This document shows, piece by piece, positions 1 to 5,781 of a stretch of DNA of 11,411 nt. The first letter of the stretch is position 1, and each line of letters opens with the position of its first letter. The position numbers were made by a program, and so were the translations under genes. The notes beneath the pieces are model-generated. The model searched no databases, was not told the DNA's origin, and saw only the letters and a program-made list of their open reading frames with translations. The DNA lies in contig CABGHG010000041.1 in NCBI GenBank assembly GCA_902158735.1, positions 1 to 11,411 on the forward strand, read 5' to 3'. The stretch comes from Candidatus Methanolliviera sp. GoM_oil (GTDB taxonomy: Archaea > Halobacteriota > Methanoliparia > Methanoliparales > Methanoliparaceae).

Positions 1-16
1 GGTAAGTGCATCAAGC

Positions 17-44
17 AAGCGCCGAGAAGGGGCGCTTTATAAAT
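17..44 (+). promoter_or_regulatory. Inverted repeat followed by TATA-like box upstream of the propeller gene
   Basis: AAGCGCC (17-23) and GGCGCTT (31-37) form a perfect 7-bp stem with a 7-base loop. It runs directly into TTTATAAATA (about 36-44), which resembles an archaeal TATA box. The stem could be an operator overlapping the promoter, or the terminator of a gene ending just before the window. The TATA-like box lies about 35 bases before the ATG at 78, so the leader would be very short. Assignment is by inspection only. Confidence 0.4.
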
Positions 45-57
45 ACCAAAAAAAAAA

Positions 58-67
58 TAGGAGGTGA
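58..67 (+). promoter_or_regulatory. Strong ribosome binding site that fixes the start at 78
   Basis: TAGGAGGTGA is a near-perfect anti-Shine-Dalgarno match ending about 10 bases before the ATG at 78. The longer open frame from position 6 has no such site, and its N-terminus would put 24 charged residues in front of the signal peptide. This supports 78 as the true start. Confidence 0.75.
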
Positions 68-77
68 AAAAGAAAAA

Positions 78-2063
78 ATGAAAAACGATACGAAAAATAG
101 TGCACGAAAACCAATTACTGCAATTTTGTTTGCGGTAGTAATGATTGCGAGCGTTTTGGCGCTAGTGTCAACAGCAACGGCATTTGTTTGTTCCAAAACA
201 TATACGGCGGATGCTGATTTCGATGAAGGAACGCTTGTTGGTGTAGAGCACACTACTGTGCATAACCAATTGCAGCTCTCTGAAGAATCTGGGACCTTGC
301 CCTTTATCTGGGTTCCTAACAATGAGGGCACAGTTTCTAAAGTAGATACAGAGACAGGAGACGAATTAGGACGTTACTGGGTTTCAGATGGTGCGGGTAG
401 TCCATCCAGGACGACCGTTGATTTAGATGGTAACTGCTGGGTTGGTAATAGAGCGAGAGGGACAGTAGTGAAAATAGGACTCTATGAGGCTGGTCAGTAC
501 ATAGATAGAAATGGAGACGGCGTTATTCAGACCTCTCAAGATCTGAATGATGACGGGGATATTACCGGTGACGAAATTCTTCTTTGGGGTGATGATGAGT
601 GCGTTCTCTATGAAGTTGTTCTGATCTCCGGCAAGGAAGGCACATATGCACCCGGGACATATAGCGGAGGATATGACTACGATAGCTGGAGTACTTCTCC
701 GAGGGGATTAGCAGTTGATGCCAGCAATAACCTCTGGGCAGGAACATGGAATAGCATGAAATATTACTACATTGATGGTTCAACAGGGGAAATTCAAAAG
801 ACCGTCGATGTTTCAGCATGGAATCACCAGGCCTATGGAGCGGTAATTGATGGAAATGGCATTCTCTGGTCTTCTGGCCAACAGTTGAACCATGTGTTAC
901 GTATGGATCCTTCAACAGACACTCCAACTACCAGTACATTGGATATGGAGCACTATGTTTATGGATTGGGGCTAGATTACCTTGGCCATCTCTTTGTTGC
1001 TGGATGGTGTGATAATGTGCTTTCTAGAGTTGATATTACAACCGCCACAACGGAGTGGACAAAGCCCACACACATGAGCTGTTCTAGAGGTGTTGTTTCC
1101 ACAGACGATAACAACATCTGGGTGGCGAACTCAGGTTCAAATACAGTCACTCGCTATGACAATGAAGGAAGCCTTCAGGCGACAATATCAGGTTTCAACG
1201 CACCATCAGGAGTCGCAGTGGATGCTGCTGGCAAAGTCTGGGGTACCGATATAAGCGGTAACTATATCCACCGGATAGACCCTGAAACAAATACAATCGA
1301 CCTATCTAAGCAAATTCTTGGAAGTGGCGGACATTACACCTATAGCGATATGACCGGCATTGTAGTAAGAACGATAACAACGAAAATAGGGACATGGACC
1401 GTTATTTTCGACAGTGAGAGAGCAGATACCCCCTGGGGCACTGTTTCATGGAATAGTGATGAACCCGCAGGAACATCCATAACTGTAAAAGTCAGAAGTT
1501 CAAACGACATGAGTACATGGTCATCCTGGGAGACAGCAACCAACGGAGATTCCTTAAGTTCTACACCAGATGGGCGATACATAGAAATAGAGACGACACT
1601 TCAGATTCTTTCAGGAGATGATTCGCCAGTCCTTTATGACCTGACAGTTGAATGCGGTAACCAGCCACCAGTCGTTATCGAGGCATATCCAAGTGAAGAA
1701 TGTCTCTGGCCGCCCAACCAAAAGTTCGTTGACATAACCATAGAGGGAGTTACAGACCCGGACGGTGACGAAGTCACAATTACCATTACGGGGATTACCA
1801 GTGACGAGCCGACAGCGGAAATCGAAGGTGCTGGCGGTGATAAACATGCACCAGATGCGGATGGAGTTGGAACAGACACAGCCAGTGTCCGAGCCGAGCG
1901 GTCTGGTACGGGTAATGGTAGGGTGTACGAGATCACATTTGTTGCCAGCGATGGAATAGCTGAAACAGTGGGCAGTGTCTTTGTTAAGGTACCCCATGAT
2001 CAAAGTGATGATTGTGAGAGTATTGATGACGGACAGGACTACGATGCCACCGCGATAAATTGA
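78..2063 (+). CDS. Secreted beta-propeller (Vgb/NHL-like) protein with C-terminal beta-sandwich domains
   Basis: 661 residues from the ATG at 78. Residues 1-35 are a Sec-type signal peptide: a basic N-terminus, then the hydrophobic run ITAILFAVVMIASVLALV and a small-residue cleavage region (STATA), so the protein is exported. Residues of about 90-430 carry repeated blades of the type GLAVDASNNLWAG, GVAVDAAGKVW and DLDGNCWVGN, typical of virginiamycin-B-lyase/NHL propellers. The lyase catalytic residues cannot be assigned, so enzymatic activity is not claimed. Between blades, about residues 143-167, is a DxNxDGxI...DDDGDIxGDE-like EF-hand/dockerin-type calcium loop pair. Residues of about 436-525 look like a jelly-roll beta-sandwich. 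Residues of about 528-661 form a Ca-type extracellular domain ending in a VPHD motif, a pattern frequent at the end of large secreted proteins. There is no C-terminal membrane anchor. It stands alone, with its own ribosome binding site and terminator. Likely role: extracellular binding or cell-surface structure. Confidence 0.85.
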   Translation: MKNDTKNSARKPITAILFAVVMIASVLALVSTATAFVCSKTYTADADFDEGTLVGVEHTTVHNQLQLSEESGTLPFIWVPNNEGTVSKVDTETGDELGRYWVSDGAGSPSRTTVDLDGNCWVGNRARGTVVKIGLYEAGQYIDRNGDGVIQTSQDLNDDGDITGDEILLWGDDECVLYEVVLISGKEGTYAPGTYSGGYDYDSWSTSPRGLAVDASNNLWAGTWNSMKYYYIDGSTGEIQKTVDVSAWNHQAYGAVIDGNGILWSSGQQLNHVLRMDPSTDTPTTSTLDMEHYVYGLGLDYLGHLFVAGWCDNVLSRVDITTATTEWTKPTHMSCSRGVVSTDDNNIWVANSGSNTVTRYDNEGSLQATISGFNAPSGVAVDAAGKVWGTDISGNYIHRIDPETNTIDLSKQILGSGGHYTYSDMTGIVVRTITTKIGTWTVIFDSERADTPWGTVSWNSDEPAGTSITVKVRSSNDMSTWSSWETATNGDSLSSTPDGRYIEIETTLQILSGDDSPVLYDLTVECGNQPPVVIEAYPSEECLWPPNQKFVDITIEGVTDPDGDEVTITITGITSDEPTAEIEGAGGDKHAPDADGVGTDTASVRAERSGTGNGRVYEITFVASDGIAETVGSVFVKVPHDQSDDCESIDDGQDYDATAIN

Positions 2064-2106
2064 AGCGAAAGACCGAGGAAAGACAAACAAATAGATTTTA
2101 AAAGTT

Positions 2107-2140
2107 GAGATGAGCATTTCTGTTCATCTCGTTATTTTTT
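2107..2140 (+). terminator. Hairpin and T-run terminator after the propeller gene
   Basis: GAGATGA (2107-2113) pairs with TCATCTC (2124-2130), extendable by one G-T pair, and is followed by GTTATTTTTT. It lies 44 bases after the stop codon at 2063, which marks the propeller gene as a single-gene transcription unit. Confidence 0.7.
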
Positions 2141-2362
2141 ATATTAATGAGTTTACCTTTGAATATTAGCAATGAGATGGAAGGCAGAAATGTGTAAAAC
2201 AAATTCCCTGTGAGTACCTCTATATCTAGTCAAAAATGAACAAGAAAGTATAATATCCAACTAAAATTAATCATTGACACCGATTAACGCAGAAGAAATC
2301 AAATCAGTGTAAATCTGTGTAAATCTGCGTCTTAAATTAAATAGGTAGAAGTTATACTGTAT
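2141..2362. other. A/T-rich intergenic region with no convincing gene
   Basis: About 220 bases between the terminator and the insertion sequence. Both strands hold only short open frames without ribosome binding sites. The one recognisable item is the imperfect inverted repeat at 2277-2333, listed separately. The last bases (about 2341-2362) are probably the original upstream region of the decayed toxin-antitoxin genes that now start at 4271 beyond the inserted element. Confidence 0.5.
2277..2333. repeat. GATTAACGCAG / ATCTGTGTAAATCTGCGT repeat, imperfect hairpin
   Basis: The left part reads ACCGATTAACGCAGA and the right part contains ATCTGTGTAAATCTGCGT. ACGCAGA pairs with TCTGCGT, so the unit can fold. 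The reverse complement of the left arm (TCTGCGTTAATCGGT) matches the sequence at 5616-5638 (ATCTGTGTTAATCGGTGG) in the opposite orientation. Short repeats of this wording are, to my recollection, widespread in intergenic DNA of unrelated prokaryotes; the role is unknown. Confidence 0.5.
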
Positions 2363-2568
2363 ATAGAGGCTGTCCAACAATTACCAAACAACCAACAGAT
2401 AATATTTCCTGCATAGATATAAAAAGCAGTTCTTCTTTTCAACACCCCTTCACTTTATAGCCAGAGCTAACACGAATTGCAAAAGCATATCCTATAAATT
2501 TAAGGTTTTTGAATCCAAACGAAATAAAACCGAAAAGCTTTTATTGTAGCACGTACAACTATTCTTAG

Positions 2569-2587
2569 CTTATAAAAGCGAGGTGAT
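2569..2587 (+). promoter_or_regulatory. TATA-like box and ribosome binding site of the IS1182 transposase
   Basis: CTTATAAAA (2569-2577) resembles a TATA box and is followed directly by GAGGTGAT (2580-2587), a good ribosome binding site 8 bases before the ATG at 2596. The two signals are too close for the TATA box to drive a leader containing the binding site. The true promoter may therefore lie further upstream or outside the element. Confidence 0.4.
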
Positions 2588-2595
2588 GACAAGAA

Positions 2596-4215
2596 ATGGC
2601 GATAAGGGATGATAAAATGGGGCAGTCGTGGCTATTGCCCCCGGATATTAGTGAACTCATACCGGTAGACCATATCTGCTACCTGGTTATTGCAATCGTG
2701 AATGGCATAGATGTTAGTGAAATAGAGGAGAAGTACAGGTTCAAACCCGGCAATTCGGCGTATCCACGGCGGATGCTGCTCCGACTGCTGGTACAGGCGG
2801 CAATCGATGGCGTGTGGTCCTCCAGAAAGATTGACAAGTTGGCATATGAGAACGTGGTCTACATGTACCTAGCGGGGAACGAGAAGCCCGACTTCAGGAC
2901 GCTATGTAAATTCCGATCGGAGAACAAGGAGCTGATCGAGGCTGCCTTCGAGAAAACCGTCACCTTTGCTAAAGCACTGGGAATACTAACGTTGGGGCAC
3001 CTCTCAACAGATGGTACCAAGATGAAAGCCAACGCGTCAAATGACTACACGCTGAGCAAGGCGGAGATAGAGGCGATAAGGGAGATAATCGAGCACGGGA
3101 TTGCGATAGACAAAGAAGAGGATAAGCTCTACGGAGATAAAAGGGGCGACGAGCTGCCGCCCGAACTCAATACGCAGCAGAAGATTCGTGAGAAGCTAAA
3201 AGAGATTGAGCAAGCCTCTGGCAGGAAATTGAAGAGTGCCGCAAAGAGAATTATCGAGCAGCATGCGCTTGGTGATGAGCTGCAGAAGGAGCAGATTATT
3301 GAAAAGCTTGATAAGGCTAAAGAGGAGCTAAATACGAGTGGACAGAGCGCAGTAAGTATAACTGACCCTGAAGCAAGGTTTATGAAGAACAAGAAGGAGC
3401 GAATCGAATTGTCATACAACCCGCAAATCACCGTAGATCACGATTCGGGGATAATCGTCGCCAATGACGTTACGCAGGATTGCACTGACCACGCGCAGTT
3501 AGAGCCGCAGGTGAATAGTACGCTGGAAAATGTGGGGGAACTGCCGGAAGGTGCGAAAATGAGCTTTGATAACGGATATTTCAGTGGTGCTAACCTGCGA
3601 TACCTGGAGACGAACGGGTTAGACGGTTATATTCCAGACCGCAAGCAGGCAGGGGAGATGAAGGGAAATAAGCCGAAGCTGAGCCCATTCTCGAAGGATT
3701 CGTTCTATTATGATGAAGAAACAGACCAGTTTCTATGCCCTAGTGGGGGTATACTCAGCAGAAAGGGCGAGTATGAGTATAACGGTAAGCAGGTGTACGC
3801 CTATTATGGTGCGAACTGCAGTGAATGCCCGTTCAGATCGGAGTGCGCTGGAGAAGGCAAGATAAGGACAATCACCAGTGACGGCTACGAGGGTGAACGC
3901 TGGAGGATGACAGCTAAGATGCGGTCGGAGGCGGGTAAGGAGACGTACAAAAAGCGTAAGGAGACTGTTGAATGGCCATTTGGTAACATAAAGCAAAATC
4001 TGAAGTTCCGGGAGTTCCTGACACGTGGAATAGAGAAGGTTAGGGTAGAGCATAACCTTGTATGCACGGCACATAATCTGAAGGTAATCTGGGGTAAATT
4101 GGAGAGGAATGTGCCGGTCATCTGTACGATTCGGACGTTAGTAGCTAATTCGGTATCTAAAGTAGGGAACTTTTTACGTGTTCACGCAACAATTAACTTT
4201 AAGTGTCCGTGTTGA
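2596..4215 (+). CDS. IS1182-family DDE transposase
   Basis: 539 residues, full length for the family, starting after the GAGGTGAT site. The N-terminal region (about 1-110) is the DUF772/InsH-type domain, with IPVDHICYLV, RRMLLRLLVQAAIDG and PDFRTLCKFRSEN. The DDE triad can be placed at Asp139 (LSTDGTKMKA), Asp325 (MSFDNGYFSG) and Glu459 (VEWPFGNIKQN). The region from about 160 to 240 is charged and probably coiled-coil. A Cys cluster near residues 380-420 (FLCPSGG, then CSECPFRSEC) is the zinc-ribbon-like insertion common in IS1182. The last section (RVEHNLVCTAHNLKVIWGKL) is the usual family C-terminus. No frameshift or stop is visible, so the copy may still be active. It catalyses cut-and-paste movement of the surrounding element. 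Confidence 0.92.
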   Translation: MAIRDDKMGQSWLLPPDISELIPVDHICYLVIAIVNGIDVSEIEEKYRFKPGNSAYPRRMLLRLLVQAAIDGVWSSRKIDKLAYENVVYMYLAGNEKPDFRTLCKFRSENKELIEAAFEKTVTFAKALGILTLGHLSTDGTKMKANASNDYTLSKAEIEAIREIIEHGIAIDKEEDKLYGDKRGDELPPELNTQQKIREKLKEIEQASGRKLKSAAKRIIEQHALGDELQKEQIIEKLDKAKEELNTSGQSAVSITDPEARFMKNKKERIELSYNPQITVDHDSGIIVANDVTQDCTDHAQLEPQVNSTLENVGELPEGAKMSFDNGYFSGANLRYLETNGLDGYIPDRKQAGEMKGNKPKLSPFSKDSFYYDEETDQFLCPSGGILSRKGEYEYNGKQVYAYYGANCSECPFRSECAGEGKIRTITSDGYEGERWRMTAKMRSEAGKETYKKRKETVEWPFGNIKQNLKFREFLTRGIEKVRVEHNLVCTAHNLKVIWGKLERNVPVICTIRTLVANSVSKVGNFLRVHATINFKCPC

Positions 4216-4257
4216 TAATTAATTGGGGGACAGCCTCTATCATATATTTAATATATG

Positions 4258-4265
4258 AAGTGAGG
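4258..4265 (+). promoter_or_regulatory. Ribosome binding site of the decayed UPF0175 gene
   Basis: AAGTGAGG lies about 5 bases before the ATG at 4271. The A/T-rich CATATATTTAATATATG just before it begins right at the insertion-sequence border, so any original promoter further upstream has been separated from the gene by 1.88 kb. Confidence 0.45.
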
Positions 4266-4270
4266 ATATA

Positions 4271-4597
4271 ATGCAAAAAGTTAAACTATCAGGAGTATAT
4301 GAAAGCGAGATTAGCGCTATTATTGATGCAGGATGTTACGTTAATGAATCTGAGGTCATCTGAGATGCGTTGAAGATTTTATTTGTGTCAAGGCCAAATT
4401 TGAAGCTAGCCGCAGCGGTCGAAATGTATAAAAAAGAAGAAGTTACTTTAGGTAGAGCCGCTGAGATCGCAGGTATGGGAGTCATAGAGTTCAAGGATGT
4501 TCTAAGGGGCCGAGGCATAAAGATAATTGTGCCGAAAACAAGTATTGACGAACGTGATAAGCAAGTAGCTAGGATAAGAAAGATCAGAGGCCGATGA
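4271..4597 (+). pseudogene. UPF0175-family antitoxin with an internal TGA stop
   Basis: Reading from the ATG at 4271 gives about 108 codons with one in-frame TGA at 4361-4363. The reading runs MQKVKLSGVYESEISAI, then YVNESEVI-stop-DALKIL, and onward through LAAAVEMYKKEEVTLGRAAEI. Family members normally have SEVIRDALK here, so a single CGA to TGA change explains the stop. The part after the stop is undamaged and has the UPF0175 helix-turn-helix pattern (AVEMYKKEEVTLGRAAEIAG, then MGVIEFKDVLRGRGI). A TTG at 4370 could restart translation of 75 residues, but no ribosome binding site is evident. UPF0175 proteins are typically antitoxins of DUF3368/PIN toxins, and a PIN remnant begins at 4594, overlapping the stop. 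Family call is firm; whether any product is made is not. Confidence 0.75.
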
Positions 4598-4762
4598 TGA
4601 TCCTCATTGATACCAATATCCTTTCCACCTTTAAATGCGCTTTGGTTGTTTGATATTGTCTCGAAAGAAGAAGTTGTTCTGATAAGCAATGAAATGGAAG
4701 AAAAAGATAATCTAAAAATTGTATCAAAAGAGGCGATTTTTAAGAACGGGAGAAAAAAATGA
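4594..4762 (+). pseudogene. PIN-domain toxin remnant, middle deleted
   Basis: The frame from ATG at 4594 (overlapping the antitoxin stop as ATGA) reads MMILIDTNILSTF, the start of a PIN ribonuclease with its first catalytic Asp, then hits a stop near 4651. From about 4628 another frame reads PLNALWLFDIVSKEEVVLIS, followed by NEMEEKDNLKIVSKEAIFK, to the stop at 4760. That resembles the C-terminal tail of PIN toxins that pair with UPF0175 antitoxins. Some 80-100 central codons, including the other acidic active-site residues, are missing, and the two pieces are out of frame. It cannot be a nuclease. This is the partner of the broken antitoxin upstream. Confidence 0.65.
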
Positions 4763-4881
4763 GCAAAAGTAAATTGGAAATAGATATGCCATCTGAGTTG
4801 CTCTTCCTACTTCTTGAAACTGAGGAGAGCTTTAAAGGGGATGTTGAAAATATAGAGACGGCAATAGTGGGGACGGACTGA
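4759..4881 (+). pseudogene. N-terminal stub of a second UPF0175-type antitoxin
   Basis: A 40-codon frame begins with ATG at 4759, overlapping the preceding stop by 4 bases (ATGA). It reads MSKSKLEIDMPSELLFLLL and then ETEESFKGDVENIETAI. The pattern of I-D-[MI]-P-S-E-L-L followed by an acidic E-S-F stretch matches the first 35 or so residues of UPF0175 proteins. It ends where the next family segment (about AxxLYKxGxxSxGxAAE) should begin. The DNA-binding part is therefore lost. Too short for certainty, but the position between two toxin remnants supports the call. Confidence 0.5.
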
Positions 4882-4882
4882 A

Positions 4883-4996
4883 ATGTGTTCTGTCATTGCA
4901 AACTCTAAGAAAAGAGGTTTATTAAACAATGTGCGAGAAAAATTAGATGGGTTGAAAATTGGGAGAAGATTTTATATCATCATAGATATGGAATAG
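4883..4996 (+). pseudogene. C-terminal remnant of a DUF3368-type PIN toxin
   Basis: A 37-codon frame reads MCSVIANSKKRGLLNNVREK and continues LDGLKIGRRFYI. DUF3368 toxins end in a similar stretch, where an [LV]-x-x-[AS]-K-x-[KR]-G-L-[IL] helix is followed by a V-[KR]-x-x-[IL]-D-x-L helix. It starts 2 bases after the truncated antitoxin at 4759-4881. Together they look like one antitoxin-toxin pair that has lost everything between the antitoxin's first third and the toxin's last quarter. No catalytic residues remain. Confidence 0.5.
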
Positions 4997-5059
4997 TTTG
5001 AGTAGTGCGAAATACATATTATAAGAGATTATAGAATAATGTATAAGGGGGGAGAGATA

Positions 5060-5182
5060 ATGAAAGCCGTTGAATATATTGCAAATGTTTTGCCTGATGG
5101 ACACTTATCGTTACCTGAAGAGATTAAAGAGAAGATGAGAGCTGGATGGAGTGAGAGAACAGCAAGGATAGACAATGTATAA
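5060..5182 (+). pseudogene. N-terminal stub of an antitoxin (AbrB-like)
   Basis: The 40-codon frame opens MKAVEYIANVLPDGHLSLPE and continues EIKEKMRAGWSER, preceded by a GGGGGGAGA-type site at 5046-5054. M-K-x-x-E-Y-x-A-x-V-x-P-D-G-x-L-x-[IL]-P-E-E matches the first strand-turn of VapB-type antitoxins with an AbrB-like or related fold. The usual second half is missing. The 3' end overlaps the start of a PIN remnant at 5175 by 8 bases, as real pairs do. Probably a third decayed vapBC pair. Confidence 0.55.
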
Positions 5183-5318
5183 TACAGAACTTCCGGATGC
5201 TATAATAGCGGCAACTGCAAAAGAAAGGGGATTGATATTAGCAACTGCAAATGAAAAACACGTCAGGATGTTTGAGGAAATTGAGAAGGAGTATGTCAAA
5301 GAGGATGGATCATGGTGA
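5175..5318 (+). pseudogene. C-terminal remnant of a VapC (PIN) toxin
   Basis: The 47-codon frame reads MYNTELPDAIIAATAKERGL followed by ILATANEKHVRMFEEIEKEY. L-x-D-A-I-I-A-A-T-A is the classical PIN motif carrying the third acidic residue, and A-T-x-N-E-K-H matches the fourth (normally T-x-N-x-x-D/H-F). The N-terminal half with the first Asp and the Glu is gone, so it is inactive. Its start overlaps the antitoxin stub and its stop overlaps the next remnant (ATGGTGA), keeping operon-like packing despite the deletions. Confidence 0.65.
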
Positions 5319-5485
5319 GTTATCAGCACTTCCAAGTGGTGAAAAGGTATCCATTAAAAGATTATGCTCTGCTGACAAACGATGCTTTTCACGTCACCAC
5401 GATGAAAAAATATGGAATAACAAACATAGCGAGAAACGACCCTGACTTTGAACGAGTGGAATGGATAAAGATTTGGAAACCGTAA
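5312..5485 (+). pseudogene. C-terminal remnant of a VapC toxin related to the intact copy at 7557
   Basis: The 57-codon frame contains TNDAFHVTTMKKYGITNIAR and then NDPDFERVEWIKIWKP to the stop. The intact VapC at 7557-8054 ends ATDAFHVATMKKHGITNIAT, NDPDFERVNGTKVWKP, so they are clearly homologous (roughly three quarters identical over about 43 residues). The remnant keeps the last two acidic positions of the PIN site but lacks the N-terminal two thirds. The first 15 or so codons (VSYQHFQVVKRYPL) are not related and probably derive from the deletion junction. Confidence 0.75.
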
Positions 5486-5542
5486 CTGAAAAGAGATGAA
5501 TGGGATTATGTTGTTGATAAGATTTGTGAGTTTTTCGGATGA
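5486..5542 (+). other. Short in-frame extension after the VapC remnant, possible unrelated gene tail
   Basis: Directly after the TAA at 5483-5485 and in the same frame, 18 codons read LKRDEWDYVVDKICEFFG before TGA. The intact VapC copy has nothing similar after its stop. The composition (amphipathic helix, aromatic ending) looks protein-like, so this may be the 3' end of another deleted gene, for example a sugar-transfer enzyme. Too short to identify. Confidence 0.25.
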
Positions 5543-5613
5543 AAATAAAAATCACATCAAATATTTTTTCTTTTAGCACAGGCTAAATTTTCTTTTTGTA
5601 AAAAGAAAAAGTG
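5525..5613 (+). repeat. Two-hairpin repeat, copy 1
   Basis: First hairpin: TGTGA-g-TTTTT (5525-5535) with AAAAATCACA (5547-5556), one bulged base. Core: TTTTAGCACAGG (5571-5582). Second hairpin: TTTTCTTTTT (5588-5597), loop GT, AAAAAGAAAA (5600-5609), ending AAGTG. The core and order are shared with four other copies, while the stems differ in sequence but still pair. It lies between the toxin-antitoxin graveyard and the wecC pseudogene. Confidence 0.65.
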
Positions 5614-5640
5614 TTGTGTAATCTGTGTTAATCGGTGGTT
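5614..5640 (+). repeat. AATCTGTGTTAATCGGTGG repeat, opposite orientation to 2277
   Basis: TGTGTAATCTGTGTTAATCGGTGGTT is nearly the reverse complement of the arm at 2278-2293, so the pair brackets the insertion sequence and the toxin-antitoxin remnants in inverted orientation. It directly follows two-hairpin repeat copy 1. Function unknown. Confidence 0.45.
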
Positions 5641-5781
5641 AAAATAAAAGAACTCAGGAGGATGTTAAAGGCTGTAAGTTTAAATTAAATATAAGAAACG
5701 CCAAATAATTTAACGGAACTCAACGAAATCAATAAGCATCACCTGAATAGGGCATTAAATGAAAAAAGAGCAGAGGCAAAA

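Larger units (their letters stand above)
2363..4240 (+). mobile_element. Complete IS1182-type insertion sequence
   Basis: The ends match as inverted repeats. ATAGAGGCTGTCC at 2363-2375 is the exact reverse complement of 4228-4240, and the match continues through AATTA after a short mismatch (about 19 of 21 positions). The outermost AT may be part of the repeat or a 2-bp target duplication; longer duplications are not obvious. The element is about 1.88 kb with one transposase gene, as expected for this family. Bases 2376-2595 are the element's own leader and hold no other gene. It sits immediately upstream of the decayed UPF0175 antitoxin gene at 4271. The base composition is richer in G+C than the flanks, which fits acquisition. 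Confidence 0.85.

Noticed and set aside
11..331. Minus-strand frames under the propeller gene (also 562-927, 1340-1582, 1611-2117)
   Set aside because: No ribosome binding sites and no family resemblance. The plus-strand frame explains the region with signal peptide and repeated blades.
1765..1959. Plus-strand 64-codon frame inside the propeller gene
   Set aside because: Alternative frame of the C-terminal domain; no start signal and no domain pattern.
4361..4363. TGA read as selenocysteine or pyrrolysine
   Set aside because: Pyrrolysine uses TAG. There is no clear SECIS-like structure and no reason for selenocysteine in an antitoxin; the family residue is Arg, one base change from TGA.
5251..5445. 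64-codon frame across the PIN remnants
   Set aside because: It is out of frame with the recognisable PIN motifs, which lie in the frames at 5175-5318 and 5312-5485.
5662..5688. Short frame MLKAVSLN after AGGAGG at 5656-5661 upstream of wecC
   Set aside because: The binding site abuts the ATG without spacing and the frame has 8 codons; no attenuator-like structure follows. Not enough to call a leader peptide.
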